Counted from the first letter of the stretch, positions 1 through 9,228 are shown. The stretch: 64,000 nucleotides of DNA from Methanotorris igneus Kol 5 (GCF_000214415.1 NC_015562.1:1527130-1591129), one strand, 5' to 3'. The notes: a model not told the origin generated them from the letters alone. Made by a program: numbers and translations.

Positions 1-345
1 AACCTCTGTAAATTTGGATATGAGAAAATAGAGGTTAGGGATTTTAGAGAAGGCATCTTAATAACTAAAAATACACCAACTGCTATGCTATTATCAAAAT
101 ATCTTAAAGTCCCAGTAATATTAGATGGGCACACAATTATATACTTGGAAGATGACCCTATCGAAAGCAGTATTGCAGTTGCAGTTGATATCCTTGTATT
201 AAAAAAGGCAAAAGAACTTTATGAAAATAGTGGAAATGCAAAACAGGCAATTGATGAAGCAAAAACACAACTTTGGGCTAAAAAATTACCAGTTGAGAAA
301 TATAACATTCCCTACGAATATGCTAGGAGGTATATTGAAAAATAA
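1..345 (+). CDS. Hypothetical protein, C-terminal part (5' end outside window)
   Basis: The reading frame is open from the first base, so this is the last 114 codons of a longer gene. The visible part has alternating beta strands and helices, then a Lys/Glu-rich helical C-terminus ending in ARRYIEK. I see no catalytic motif and do not recognise the family. It lies upstream of, and in the same direction as, the glycosyltransferase-cofD pair, separated by about 140 bp, so it is probably a separate transcription unit. The internal ATG at 85 is not a convincing start because it has no ribosome binding site and the frame continues upstream. Confidence 0.75.
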   Translation, partial: NLCKFGYEKIEVRDFREGILITKNTPTAMLLSKYLKVPVILDGHTIIYLEDDPIESSIAVAVDILVLKKAKELYENSGNAKQAIDEAKTQLWAKKLPVEKYNIPYEYARRYIEK

Positions 346-483
346 AATTGAGGAATAAATATTATTTATGGTATAAAAATATTCTATCTTGCGAATACAT
401 TGAGATATTTGTGATACCTTCATGTTATTATGTTCATGTTTAATAATGATATCTCTTATGGAAGCTGAACGATGGTGAAACTT

Positions 484-1656
484 ATGAAAATATTAATCTC
501 CGTTTGTGGGGAAGGGTTTGGACATACGACAAGATGCATTGCAGTAGCAGAAGAATTAAAAAATCACTACGATATAGCATTTATTGCCTATGGAAAAAGT
601 AAAAATTACATTGAATCTCTTGGGTATGAGGTTTTTGAAACATATCCGGAAATCAAATTAACGGGGTATGAGGGGAAATTTGATATTAAAAAGAGCATAT
701 TTAATAAGGAATACAACCCAACTAAGGCAATTAAAAGGGAAAGGGAAATAATAAAACACTACAACCCTGATTTAATAATCTCCGATTGCAAGTATAGCAC
801 TATTATAGCATCAAAGTTCTTAAAAAAACCCTACTACATTATAACAAACCAAAACTACACAAAAACTGATAAAAAAGAGAAGTTCATTGTTTATCCTGTT
901 ATGAGCATGTTGAATGTTATTAACAGGTCTGCTGAGGAGGTTTTAGTTCCAGATTTGCCTTTGCCTTACACTATATGTGAATACAACCTAAAAATTATTG
1001 ATAATTTAGAGTTTATTGGGCCTTTAATAAGATACAAACCAAAAAATATCAAAGATGGGGGCTACATATTGAGTGTCATTGGTGGATTTGAGTATAGGTA
1101 TAGAATTTTGAAGTATTTAGCAGAAATTGCAGTGAAAAATGATTTAAATGTTAAATTGGTTTGTGGAAGTTGGGGGGTAGGGAGAGAATTGGAAAGTTAT
1201 GTAAATAAATTAACGGATAATCCAAAAAATATTGAGATAATCCCATTTACGAATAATATGGAAAAGTTAATAAAAAACTGCTCCTTTATAGTGTGCCATG
1301 GTGGACATTCAACAATAATGGAGGGTATCTCATTCGGTAAGCCACTCATTGTTATACCTGACTTAAACCACCCAGAGCAGGAAAACAACGCCAAGAAAGT
1401 GCAAGATTTAGCATGTGGGATAACTATTTCTCACAACGAAATTGAAAAATTGGAAATGGCTATAAATGAAATTCAAAACAACAAAATCTACGCTGAAAAT
1501 GCTAAAAAACTTAAAAAACTCTGCAAACAATACAATGGAAGAGAAAATATAAGAAAGATAATATCTAAGAGGCTAAAACGCAAAAAAAGGAATCTAATGA
1601 CACGCATAAAGCAAGAGTATTTAAGAACAATACATAAAATCAGAACAAAAATATAA
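484..1656 (+). CDS. Glycosyltransferase family 28/MGT-like protein
   Basis: A 390-residue protein with the two-domain GT-B layout of the MurG/UDP-glucuronosyltransferase type. The N-terminus has a Rossmann-like strand and the motif [10 protein letters not shown]. Around residues 265-300 lies the family's donor-binding signature [20 protein letters not shown], followed by PEQ. The C-terminus is very basic ([15 protein letters not shown]), which could help membrane attachment. The ATG at 484 is chosen because GGTGA (474-478) lies 5 nt before it; the ATG at 472 overlaps that site. In my memory M. jannaschii also has such a gene directly before cofD (MJ1255-MJ1256). Substrate unknown. Confidence 0.85.
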   Translation: MKILISVCGEGFGHTTRCIAVAEELKNHYDIAFIAYGKSKNYIESLGYEVFETYPEIKLTGYEGKFDIKKSIFNKEYNPTKAIKREREIIKHYNPDLIISDCKYSTIIASKFLKKPYYIITNQNYTKTDKKEKFIVYPVMSMLNVINRSAEEVLVPDLPLPYTICEYNLKIIDNLEFIGPLIRYKPKNIKDGGYILSVIGGFEYRYRILKYLAEIAVKNDLNVKLVCGSWGVGRELESYVNKLTDNPKNIEIIPFTNNMEKLIKNCSFIVCHGGHSTIMEGISFGKPLIVIPDLNHPEQENNAKKVQDLACGITISHNEIEKLEMAINEIQNNKIYAENAKKLKKLCKQYNGRENIRKIISKRLKRKKRNLMTRIKQEYLRTIHKIRTKI

Positions 1657-1714
1657 TACATTTTTGGAAATCAAAGTTTTCAAAATACATGTGGATGCTT
1701 AGGGCGGTGAAATA

Positions 1715-2656
1715 ATGAAAATATCTGTTCTCTCAGGAGGAACTGGAACACCAAAACTCATTCAGGGGTTAAAAGAGGTTATTCCACAAAAAGATATTTC
1801 AGTTATCGTCAATACTGGGGAAGATACCTGGATAGGGGATTTATATTTGTCTCCTGATGTTGATACCGTTTTATATACTTTGACGGATTTGATAAATGAA
1901 GAAACATGGTATGGAATAAGGGGAGATACATTCTACTGCCATGAACAACTGAAAAAACTTGGATTTGATGAGGTTTTGAGGATTGGGGATAAAGATAGGG
2001 CATTAAAGATGCATAAAACACATTTCCTTAAAAAAGGCTTTAAGTTGTCAGAAGTTATTGATATGGAAAGGAAGGCGTTGGGTATTGAGGCAGAGGTATA
2101 TCCTATGACGGATGATAGAGTTGAGACAAAAATACTTGCAAAAGAAGGTAATGAGAAGGTACTTCTTAAATTTCATGACTTTTGGGTTAAAAGGAGAGGG
2201 AATGTTGATGTTGTTGATGTAATTTATGAGAATGCACAATATGCAAAAGGATGTGAAGGGGCATTAAAAGCAATAGAAAAGAGCGATTTTGTTTTAATTG
2301 GTCCCTCAAACCCCATAACATCAATAGGTCCAATATTGAGCATTAAAGATATAAAAGATGCTTTAAATGATAAGTTTGTTGTTGCAGTTTCCCCAATTGT
2401 TGGAGATAAAGCAGTCAGCGGTCCTGCTGGAACTTTAATGAAAGCTAAAGGGTTAAGTGTTGATGTTTTAGGGGTTTATGAGTTTTATAAGGATATTGTT
2501 GATGTCATGGTTATTGATGAGGTTGATGCAGATAAAGCAGATAAGATAAAATGCGAAACATTAGTAACAAACACTATTATGAAAACATTAAATGATAAAA
2601 TAAATCTTGCAAAGGCAATATTAGAGTTTATTAGAGGTTATGGTTGTTTGTGTTAG
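1715..2656 (+). CDS. cofD: 2-phospho-L-lactate transferase (F420 biosynthesis)
   Basis: CofD moves the phospholactyl (or enolpyruvyl-phosphate) group from the guanosine-activated donor to the deazaflavin Fo, making F420-0, the core of the main hydride carrier of methanogens. The 313-residue length fits the family. The N-terminus has the family start MKISVLSGGTGTPKLIQGL, then VNTGEDTWIGDLYLSPDVDT, and later VLIGPSNPITSIGPIL, which form the nucleotide and Fo pockets. A GGTGA site at 1706-1710 lies 4 nt before the ATG. It follows the glycosyltransferase gene by 58 bp and may be co-transcribed with it. Confidence 0.95.
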   Translation: MKISVLSGGTGTPKLIQGLKEVIPQKDISVIVNTGEDTWIGDLYLSPDVDTVLYTLTDLINEETWYGIRGDTFYCHEQLKKLGFDEVLRIGDKDRALKMHKTHFLKKGFKLSEVIDMERKALGIEAEVYPMTDDRVETKILAKEGNEKVLLKFHDFWVKRRGNVDVVDVIYENAQYAKGCEGALKAIEKSDFVLIGPSNPITSIGPILSIKDIKDALNDKFVVAVSPIVGDKAVSGPAGTLMKAKGLSVDVLGVYEFYKDIVDVMVIDEVDADKADKIKCETLVTNTIMKTLNDKINLAKAILEFIRGYGCLC

Positions 2657-2802
2657 ATATTGGACATTAACTTTTAAGAAATTCTACGAAGTCATTATGC
2701 ATTATTTCAAAATTTAAGGAAGAGTAAGAGTTATTTAAAATTTTTTATTATTTTATGTAAACAAATGTAAAAAAATTTCGCAAACAACTAAATTGTGAGA
2801 TT

Positions 2803-3837
2803 ATGAAACCTACGTTATTAGTTACAACACAGCCGGGGTTTGAAGGTTATTTAAAGGAAGAGTTAAAGACCCTAAGCATAAAGAAAATTATAAAATACAC
2901 TATGTTTAGAGGACTTTTAAAGGTTTTATCTGAAAGCCCATATGAAACTATTGAGGCAATAAAGAAGGAAAAGGATAAATTTAAATTTTTGATGCGCGCT
3001 GTTCCATTGGAGGTTGAGTGCCCATCAGATTTGGAGAGTATAAAAGAAAACACCATTTTTTTATTAAAAAGGAAATTATTAAAAAATAAACTAATTACTG
3101 GAAAATCTTTTGTCGTTAGATGCAATAGAAGAGGAAAGCATAAATACACAAGTGAAGAAGTTGAGAGATTTATTGGAAAAGAGGTCTTAAAAAGTTTTGA
3201 TTTAAAGGTTGACTTAAAAAACTACGATTTTAAGATAAATATTGAAATTCTTCAAGATACTGCATACATCTCAATTTTTGATGATAATTTTAATGAATTT
3301 AGGCATGAAGAGAACATAAAAAAATCAAAATACTTAAAAAGATACATAGAGAGACCATTAAACAGGTCAGAAAGAAAGATGAGGGAATTGGTGGAGAGAT
3401 ATCCTAATATATTTGATGTTGATGTGGTAATAGATATTGGCTCTGCTCCTGGTGGCTGGGCAAAGGTATTGGCAGAGAATGCAAAAGTTGTTTATGCAAT
3501 AGATACTGGGGAGTTAAAGATAAAAAAAGATAACATCATCCACATAAAAAAGAGAGCGGAGGACGTTGAGGATTTACCACAATGCCAACTACTAACCAAC
3601 GACACCAATCTATATCCAGAAGAATCTGCATTGTTAACGGTTAAATTGTCAAAATTTTTGGAGGAAAATGGCTATATAATCCACACAATAAAATCTGAAA
3701 ATAAATATAACGTAAAAGAAGATATCGATAAGGTTAAAAAAATCTTTGAAAATGCAAATATAAAGATATTGAAGATAATGAATTTAAGGGCAAATACCAA
3801 AAATGAAGTAACGTTAATGTGTCAGAAAAGAGCTTAA
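2803..3837 (+). CDS. THUMP-domain RNA methyltransferase, FtsJ/RlmM-like
   Basis: A 344-residue protein with an N-terminal THUMP RNA-binding region (about residues 1-160) and a C-terminal Rossmann methyltransferase. The SAM motif VVIDIGSAPGGWAKVLAE (about 209-226) has the APGGW form of FtsJ and RlmM 2'-O-methyltransferases. Basic THUMP residues (CNRRGKHKY) suit rRNA or tRNA binding. The usual FtsJ K-D-K-E set is only partly readable: Asp near LLTNDTN and Lys in LTVKLSKF. The target nucleotide cannot be told. The start is preceded by GTGAG. Just upstream, at 2779-2790, lies a short repeat motif seen elsewhere in the window. Confidence 0.8.
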   Translation: MKPTLLVTTQPGFEGYLKEELKTLSIKKIIKYTMFRGLLKVLSESPYETIEAIKKEKDKFKFLMRAVPLEVECPSDLESIKENTIFLLKRKLLKNKLITGKSFVVRCNRRGKHKYTSEEVERFIGKEVLKSFDLKVDLKNYDFKINIEILQDTAYISIFDDNFNEFRHEENIKKSKYLKRYIERPLNRSERKMRELVERYPNIFDVDVVIDIGSAPGGWAKVLAENAKVVYAIDTGELKIKKDNIIHIKKRAEDVEDLPQCQLLTNDTNLYPEESALLTVKLSKFLEENGYIIHTIKSENKYNVKEDIDKVKKIFENANIKILKIMNLRANTKNEVTLMCQKRA

Positions 3838-3865
3838 GATTTTACCTAATTTTATCTAAAATTTC

Positions 3866-3880
3866 CGAAAAATTTATATA
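3866..3880 (+). promoter_or_regulatory. Archaeal BRE/TATA promoter of the histone gene
   Basis: A purine-rich BRE-like stretch (cgaaaaa) runs into a TTTATATA box at 3873-3880. The box is about 45 bp before the histone ATG, placing transcription start near 3903 if the usual 23-25 bp spacing holds. The leader then carries GAGGTGA before the ATG. It is one of the clearest promoter matches in the window. Confidence 0.7.
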
Positions 3881-3924
3881 CCCTTTTATCCAATTTAAAA
3901 ATATAAAAATTTCGAGGTGATTCT

Positions 3925-4128
3925 ATGGCAGAGCTTCCAGTTGCACCAGTAGTAAGAATCTTGAAGAAGGCAGGTGCTGAGAGGGTAAGTGAAGAAGCAG
4001 GTAAATTCTTTGCTGAGGCTTTAGAAGAAATTGCAATGAACATTGCTCAAGAAGCTGCTGCATTAGCTAAGCACGCAGGTAGAAAGACAGTTAAAGTTGA
4101 AGATATTAAGATGGCTTTAAGAGGTTAA
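3925..4128 (+). CDS. Archaeal histone
   Basis: A 67-residue single histone fold of the HMfA/HMfB type. It dimerises and builds DNA-wrapping nucleosome-like particles. The sequence shows helix 1 ([16 protein letters not shown]), the long central helix ([30 protein letters not shown]) and the C-terminal [15 protein letters not shown], with the loop residues RKT/V that contact DNA. Length is canonical with no tail. A strong TATA box and GAGGTGA site fit high expression. It stands alone, with 220 bp of AT-rich DNA after it. Confidence 0.97.
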   Translation: MAELPVAPVVRILKKAGAERVSEEAGKFFAEALEEIAMNIAQEAAALAKHAGRKTVKVEDIKMALRG

Positions 4129-4352
4129 GTCACATTGCAGTATATGTATTATCCTTACTTATTTTTATGAGTTATGGATATTGATTATTTTCTATTTTTA
4201 AATGTTTCTATTTTCAAATTACTTAGGTAAAACCTTAAATATCTCTATGGATTATATTTTGTGCAACCATAACAAAATACATTCTAATTTTTTTAGTTTT
4301 AATTACTTAACTAATTAGGATTCTGTAAATTTAACTTAATGGAGGGCTTTTG

Positions 4353-5039
4353 ATGAGGGCTGTTTTTGCACTTGGTGGCTCGGTTATAATGCCAAAAGAT
4401 GGAGCCTCTGTAGAGAAAATTAAAGAATATGCGGAAACATTTAAGAAAATAAAGGATTTGGGTCATGATGTTTGTATTGTTGTTGGTGGTGGTTGGACAG
4501 CGAGGAACTACATATCTGTTGCAAGGGAACTTAAGGCAAACGAATCGTTCTGTGATGAGATTGGGATTATGGCAACAAGGATGAACTCTATGCTTTTAAT
4601 TGCAGCGTTGGGAGATTATGCAATGAAAAAAGTCCCTACAAGCTTCCAAGAGGCAGAAACTATTTTGAATATGGGTAAAATTGTGGTTATGGGTGGAACT
4701 CATCCAGCACACACAACTGATGCTGTTGCCGCTTCTTTGGCAGAATTTATTGATGCTGATTTGCTAATCATAGCGACAAATGTTGATGGTGTTTATGACA
4801 AAGATCCAAACAAATATGCAGATGCCAAAAAATTAACGAAAATAACAACAAAGGAACTCGTTGATTTAACCATATCAGCATCTATTAAAGCAGGTTCTTC
4901 TGGTGTTGTTGATCCATTGGCATCAAAAATCATAGATAGGGCAAAAATGAGGGCAGTTGTTGTTAAAGGGGTTCCAGAAGAGATTTTAAAGGCAGTTATT
5001 GGCGGACATAATGGGACGGTTATTGAGCCAGAAGAATAA
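4353..5039 (+). CDS. pyrH: Uridylate (UMP) kinase
   Basis: A 228-residue amino-acid-kinase-fold enzyme that phosphorylates UMP to UDP in pyrimidine nucleotide synthesis. Diagnostic stretches are the N-terminal FALGGSVIMPKDG, the glycine loop VVVGGGWTARNYI, GIMATRMNSMLL, and ATNVDGVYDKDPNKYADAKK, typical of archaeal PyrH. The ATG at 4353 is chosen over the TTG at 4350 because GGAGGGC (4341-4347) lies 5 nt before it. It is the first gene after the histone spacer. The zinc-ribbon protein follows by 92 bp. Confidence 0.93.
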   Translation: MRAVFALGGSVIMPKDGASVEKIKEYAETFKKIKDLGHDVCIVVGGGWTARNYISVARELKANESFCDEIGIMATRMNSMLLIAALGDYAMKKVPTSFQEAETILNMGKIVVMGGTHPAHTTDAVAASLAEFIDADLLIIATNVDGVYDKDPNKYADAKKLTKITTKELVDLTISASIKAGSSGVVDPLASKIIDRAKMRAVVVKGVPEEILKAVIGGHNGTVIEPEE

Positions 5040-5131
5040 ATTCCAAATTTATAAATATATGCATGGATAAAATTATAAATTGAAAAATAACCAAAAATAA
5101 AGATAGTAAAAATAAAATTGAGTGTGAAATT

Positions 5132-5320
5132 ATGATTCCTCCCCATAGGCATTGTTTAAACTGTGGAATATCTATTCCTCCAGAGGAAAGTTTTTGTTCT
5201 CAAAAATGTAAGGAAGAATTTATAGCAAAGAGAAAAAAGATGATGAGAAGTCAACAGATATTTTTTATTGCCATGTTGATTATTATCTTTGCATACATTG
5301 CTATGGTGCTTTTTAAATAA
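5132..5320 (+). CDS. Small zinc-ribbon membrane protein (DUF2116-like)
   Basis: A 62-residue protein. The N-terminus has a treble-clef/zinc-ribbon pattern, HRHCLNCGISIPPEESFCSQKC, with Cys pairs CLNC and CSQKC as likely metal ligands. A basic stretch (KRKKMMRSQ) and one C-terminal membrane helix (IFFIAMLIIIFAYIAMVLF) follow. The zinc module should face the cytoplasm by the positive-inside rule. This layout matches the archaeal DUF2116 family, which has no known function. A T-rich tract follows the stop codon. Confidence 0.75.
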   Translation: MIPPHRHCLNCGISIPPEESFCSQKCKEEFIAKRKKMMRSQQIFFIAMLIIIFAYIAMVLFK

Positions 5321-5362
5321 ACATTTCCGTTTTTATTTTTTGTTTTATTTTTTATTATTTTT
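5321..5362 (+). terminator. Poly-T termination tract
   Basis: Repeated runs of five to seven T directly after the zinc-ribbon gene, before the ribosome binding site of the next gene. Archaeal RNA polymerase terminates at such T-runs without a hairpin, so this probably limits read-through. The call rests on composition only. Confidence 0.45.
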
Positions 5363-5373
5363 TTGGTGATTTT

Positions 5374-6270
5374 ATGCTAAACAAGTTCAAAGGTTGTTTG
5401 GTTGGCGTGGCTATAGGGGATGCAATGGGAATGCCTTCTGAGGGATTAACAAAGGAGCAGATAAAGTCAATCTACGGAATAATAGATGACTACAAAAACC
5501 CAGAGAATCATTTTAAGCCCTATTTAAAGGCGGGACAATATACTGATGATACACAACAAACCATTGCACTTGCAGAGGCGATAACAAAAGAAGGTTTTAG
5601 TGATGAGTTATTCATAAAAAATCTCATAGAATGGTATAAAAATGAACCGAGGGGAATAGGTCCCACAAGTGAAAAGGCCATAAAAAACCTAATCAATGGA
5701 AAATTGGAGGGAATAAATTCAAAAACTTGTGGTGCAGCGATGAGAGTCGCTCCTTTAGCGTTGTATTGTAGAGATTTAGATGAGTTAAAGAGAAACATCA
5801 TTGAAGCATCAAAAATAACACACAACAATGATGAAGCAATTGCTGGGGCATTAGCAGTAGGTTTCTTTATTTTTAATGCTTTAAAGGATAGGAAAGACGA
5901 AGAATTAGTAAATGAATGCAGTGAATTTATAAATAACGTTTGTCCCAAATTTTCAGAGAGGATAGGATTAATAAAAGATATTAGAGATATTGAGAAGGGT
6001 TTTGAGATTTTTGGAACTGGAATAGATGCTATTGAATGTGTTCCTTCTGCAATACTGTGTTTTTTAAGGACAGATAATTTTAAGGATGCAATAATCAAGG
6101 CGGTAAATGCTGGAGGGGATACAGATAGCTTAGGAGCCATGGTTGGAGCAATGGCAGGGGCTTATTATGGCTATAACAATATACCAAAAAAATGGATTGA
6201 GGGCTTAGAAAATAGGGATTATATAATTAGTTTGGCGGAGAAGTTATATAAATTGAGGTTTGAGGGATAA
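5374..6270 (+). CDS. ADP-ribosylglycohydrolase family protein
   Basis: A 298-residue DraG/ARH-type hydrolase that removes ADP-ribose from proteins or other acceptors using a di-metal centre. Visible motifs are GVAIGDAMGMPSEG near the N-terminus, YTDDTQQT (first metal-binding acidic cluster, about residue 52) and the C-terminal NAGGDTDSLGAMVGAMAGA (second metal cluster). Length is typical. No dinitrogenase-reductase genes are nearby, so the target is unknown. GGTGA at 5365-5369 fixes the start. The stop at 6268-6270 lies one base before the next gene's ATG at 6272, so the two are co-transcribed. Confidence 0.9.
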   Translation: MLNKFKGCLVGVAIGDAMGMPSEGLTKEQIKSIYGIIDDYKNPENHFKPYLKAGQYTDDTQQTIALAEAITKEGFSDELFIKNLIEWYKNEPRGIGPTSEKAIKNLINGKLEGINSKTCGAAMRVAPLALYCRDLDELKRNIIEASKITHNNDEAIAGALAVGFFIFNALKDRKDEELVNECSEFINNVCPKFSERIGLIKDIRDIEKGFEIFGTGIDAIECVPSAILCFLRTDNFKDAIIKAVNAGGDTDSLGAMVGAMAGAYYGYNNIPKKWIEGLENRDYIISLAEKLYKLRFEG

Positions 6271-6271
6271 A

Positions 6272-6697
6272 ATGAATATATTGAAAATCCTTGAAAATTT
6301 TGGAATAACTTTGGAGGATTTAGTTGATTCTGGAATGGAACTTTGCATTTGTGAGGAGGAAGAGAAGGAAAAAATAAGGAAAAAACTAAAAGAAACAATA
6401 ATAAAAGAACTAAACAATCCAAATGTTTCCACTTTGCTAATAGCAGCAGTAAAGTTGGAGGAGGAGGGAAAAAAAGGTAATTTGCCTTTTAATTATGATG
6501 AAGATCCCAACTATATATATGTGGATGAGGTTATTGGGATGGCAATAGCAAATGAGATCGCAGGGACAAGAGCAATATTTAATTTCAGATGGTATGATGC
6601 AAAAAAACCTGGGATTATTAAGGAGTTGGGATTATTTTTAGATGATGCCATTGCTGGTTTAATTGCAGGATGCATGTCTAAGGTGTTTTCGGAATAG
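6272..6697 (+). CDS. CobZ/PgpA-family phosphatase
   Basis: A 141-residue protein resembling phosphatidylglycerophosphatase A and the archaeal alpha-ribazole-5'-phosphate phosphatase CobZ. The C-terminal half carries the family core: YVDEVIGMAIANEIAG, FNFRWYDAKKPGIIKELG and LDDAIAGLIAGCMSKV, with acidic metal-binding residues. PgpA proteins have membrane helices; this one looks soluble, which favours CobZ, a step in cobamide assembly. The ATG at 6272 is preferred over the TTG at 6260, which overlaps the preceding gene. Its site GAGGGA overlaps the end of that gene, so translation may be coupled. Confidence 0.75.
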   Translation: MNILKILENFGITLEDLVDSGMELCICEEEEKEKIRKKLKETIIKELNNPNVSTLLIAAVKLEEEGKKGNLPFNYDEDPNYIYVDEVIGMAIANEIAGTRAIFNFRWYDAKKPGIIKELGLFLDDAIAGLIAGCMSKVFSE

Positions 6698-6756
6698 CAA
6701 TCAATAAATAATATTAAATATATATCCCATTGAAAATTTAAGTTGGAGGTTTTATT

Positions 6757-7050
6757 TTGATACCAAAGGGAACCATTAAAAGGATTATGAAAAAACACAC
6801 AGATATGAACATCTCATCTGAGGCCGTAGAGGAGCTTTCAAATATATTAGAGGAGATCATTGTAATCACCACAAAAACCGCAGAGGAAAATGCAAGGGCA
6901 GATAATAGAAAAACCATAAAAGCAAGAGATATTAAAAAATGTGATAAAGAGAGAATTAGAGAAAAAATCATAGAACTTGCCAATAGAACAGAAAAGATGA
7001 ATATATTGACAAGAGAGTTTCTAAATGTAATTTCATCTGAATTAGAGTAA
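6757..7050 (+). CDS. Histone variant with C-terminal helical extension
   Basis: A 97-residue protein. Residues 1-65 form a histone fold (IKRIMKKHTDMNISSEAVEELS, long central helix, then DNRKTIKARDIKKC). Residues 66-97 are an extra Lys/Glu-rich helix (KERIREKIIELANRTEKMN). The length and tail match my memory of M. jannaschii MJ1647, whose tail makes a tetramer that bridges DNA rather than wrapping it; that function is known for the homologue and inferred here. The start is TTG, set by GGAGGT at 6745-6750, six bases upstream. It is not adjacent to the canonical histone gene. Confidence 0.85.
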   Translation: MIPKGTIKRIMKKHTDMNISSEAVEELSNILEEIIVITTKTAEENARADNRKTIKARDIKKCDKERIREKIIELANRTEKMNILTREFLNVISSELE

Positions 7051-7173
7051 AAAATCTAAATTATAGCCATATATTGAAGGCATAAACTTATTTGAAATTT
7101 TACAGTTAATTAAAAGATAACTTAAAGCCTTTTTAAAACACAAATAGCCCTTAAAATTTGAGGGGTTGGAAAA

Positions 7174-7869
7174 ATGAGGATAGCAATAACAAAGTTTTTG
7201 GGGACAAATTGTGATATGGACGTTTATCATGCTGTAAAATTGGCAGGAGGAGAGCCAGAGATTGTTTGGTTTACTGAGGAGAATTTAGATAGTTATGATG
7301 GTGCTGTTATACCAGGAGGATTTTCCTATGGGGATTATTTACGGGCTGGAGCGATTAGTGCAAGAACCCCAATAATAAACGCCTTAAGAAAAATGGTTGA
7401 AGAAGGAAAACCAGTTTTGGGTATTTGTAATGGAGCACAGATTGGTTTAGAGGCAGGATTTTCTTACGGAACATTAACAAACAACTTAAATGCAAAGTTT
7501 ATCTGCAAGTGGGTTTATATTAGAGTGGAAAATAATAAAACACCATTTACATCCCAATACAAAAAAGGAGAGGTTTTAAAAATTCCAATTGCTCACGCTG
7601 AGGGAAGATTCTACGTCGATGAGGACACTTTGCAGGAGATGTATAAGAAAAATATGATTGTATTCAAATACTGCAATGAATATGGAGAAGTTACTGAAAA
7701 TGCAAATCCAAATGGTTCAATAGATAATATAGCAGGAGTTTGTAATGAGAATGGGAACTGTGTATTGCTAATGCCACACCCAGAAAGGGCAAGTGAAAAG
7801 ATACTGGGTTCAGATGATGGTCTTAGGATGTTTAAAGGAATGCTCGAGTACATAAAGAGTAAAAAATAA
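7174..7869 (+). CDS. purQ: Phosphoribosylformylglycinamidine synthase, glutaminase subunit
   Basis: PurQ supplies ammonia from glutamine to PurL for the fourth step of purine synthesis. The 231-residue class I amidotransferase shows VIPGGFSYGDYLRAGA, the nucleophile elbow VLGICNGAQIG with catalytic Cys85, and the His-Glu pair in LMPHPERA near the C-terminus. Length is normal. The ATG follows AGGGGTTGG. It stands alone; the purL and purS partners are not in the window. Confidence 0.95.
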   Translation: MRIAITKFLGTNCDMDVYHAVKLAGGEPEIVWFTEENLDSYDGAVIPGGFSYGDYLRAGAISARTPIINALRKMVEEGKPVLGICNGAQIGLEAGFSYGTLTNNLNAKFICKWVYIRVENNKTPFTSQYKKGEVLKIPIAHAEGRFYVDEDTLQEMYKKNMIVFKYCNEYGEVTENANPNGSIDNIAGVCNENGNCVLLMPHPERASEKILGSDDGLRMFKGMLEYIKSKK

Positions 7870-8013
7870 AGGAGATGGATATTGAAATCTACCAATGAGG
7901 TTGTAAAAATCCAAAAATTAATTTTTTTCAATCTTAATTTGAGATAAGTTTAAATAGCCAATTTAGTTAAATTATATTATAATGAAAATAAATTTTAGTA
8001 AAAGGTGAGATAC

Positions 8014-9228
8014 ATGTTGAACGAACCAGTAATAGAAATAGCAACAAAGGAAGTAGTTACAGTAACACCAGACACGCCAATAACAAAAGCAGTAGGAATA
8101 ATGGAAGAGAACCACTTCCACAACTTAGTAGTTGTTGATGAGAGGGGGGAGTTATACTTAGTAACCATGCATGATTTGTTGTTGGCTTCATCAGTTTATG
8201 AGCATGTTGGGGAGTTAATGTTTAAACCACACTGCATACACAAAGACACTCCAGTGATGGATGCGGTTTGTGAATTAATCGACAGTGGGCAGAGAGCAGC
8301 ACCAATCGTAGATGATAAGGGTAAATTGGTGGGGATTGTAACTGACTACGACATAATGAAGAGGGCAGCAACCTCAAAAATCTTGAAAGATGTTGAAGTA
8401 TCAAAAATAATGACAAGAAACCCAATAACCATACATGAAAATGAAAGCATTGGTAAAGCAAGGTCATTAATGAGAAAACACAACATTGGAAGATTAATAG
8501 TTGTTGATGATGAGGAAAATCCAATAGGCATTGTTACAGAAGATGACATATTGAAGAAGGTCTTCAAACCAAAAAGAAGAATGACTGTTGGGGAATATTC
8601 AGGAGAAAAAACCCCAAGAATGGGACAACCGGTTAAGTCAATAATGAGTTCCCCATTAATAACAGCAGATGTAAACGCTACAGTTGCAGATGTTGCAAAA
8701 TTAATGCAAGAATATGACATTAGGGGAGTTCCAATTTTAAAGAATAAGATGTTGAGGGGGATTGTAACAAGATTGGACATAATGAAGTATATTGCTGACT
8801 TGAAGAAGGGGGCGATGATTGAAGTCGAACTTCATGGGGCGTTAGATGAGGAAATGAAGGACTTGGCAGAAAGAATTATTGCAACAGAAGTTAAGAAAAT
8901 GGTTAAACATGCAGGAAGAATACACTGGATAAAAATAAACATTAAGAAAGAACATGACAAAGGGGGAACACCATACTACCACATAACTGTATATGTTAAA
9001 ACACCAAACAAGTTGTATGTTGGAGATGCATCACCAAAATTATCAAAGACAAAGAGATTAGAGGCAGAAGGAGAGGACATTGGATACATATCAGAAAAAC
9101 AAAGATGGGACTTCATTGAGGTATTGAAACATGCTTTAATATCAGTTGAAAAACAAATAGATGCTGATAGGGAAAGATATCACCCAAAAACTGTTGGTAA
9201 GAAACTCAAAGAAGAAGAGGTAGAATAA
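8014..9228 (+). CDS. Four-CBS-domain protein with C-terminal HPF-like domain
   Basis: A 404-residue protein. Four CBS modules fill residues 1-265, each with the usual end motif (GKLVGIVTDYDIMK, NPIGIVTEDDILKK, LRGIVTRLDIMKYI); such pairs bind adenine nucleotides. Residues 268-395 read as strand (IEVELHGA), long helix (DEEMKDLAERIIATEVKKMV), three strands (IHWIKINIKKE, YYHITVYVKT, KLYVGDA) and a last basic helix (VLKHALISVEKQIDADRER). That is the order and spacing of bacterial HPF/RaiA ribosome hibernation proteins. The start is ATG 8014, after AGGTGAGA; the GTG at 8005 sits inside that site. A nucleotide-sensing ribosome-binding role is inferred. Confidence 0.8.
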   Translation: MLNEPVIEIATKEVVTVTPDTPITKAVGIMEENHFHNLVVVDERGELYLVTMHDLLLASSVYEHVGELMFKPHCIHKDTPVMDAVCELIDSGQRAAPIVDDKGKLVGIVTDYDIMKRAATSKILKDVEVSKIMTRNPITIHENESIGKARSLMRKHNIGRLIVVDDEENPIGIVTEDDILKKVFKPKRRMTVGEYSGEKTPRMGQPVKSIMSSPLITADVNATVADVAKLMQEYDIRGVPILKNKMLRGIVTRLDIMKYIADLKKGAMIEVELHGALDEEMKDLAERIIATEVKKMVKHAGRIHWIKINIKKEHDKGGTPYYHITVYVKTPNKLYVGDASPKLSKTKRLEAEGEDIGYISEKQRWDFIEVLKHALISVEKQIDADRERYHPKTVGKKLKEEEVE

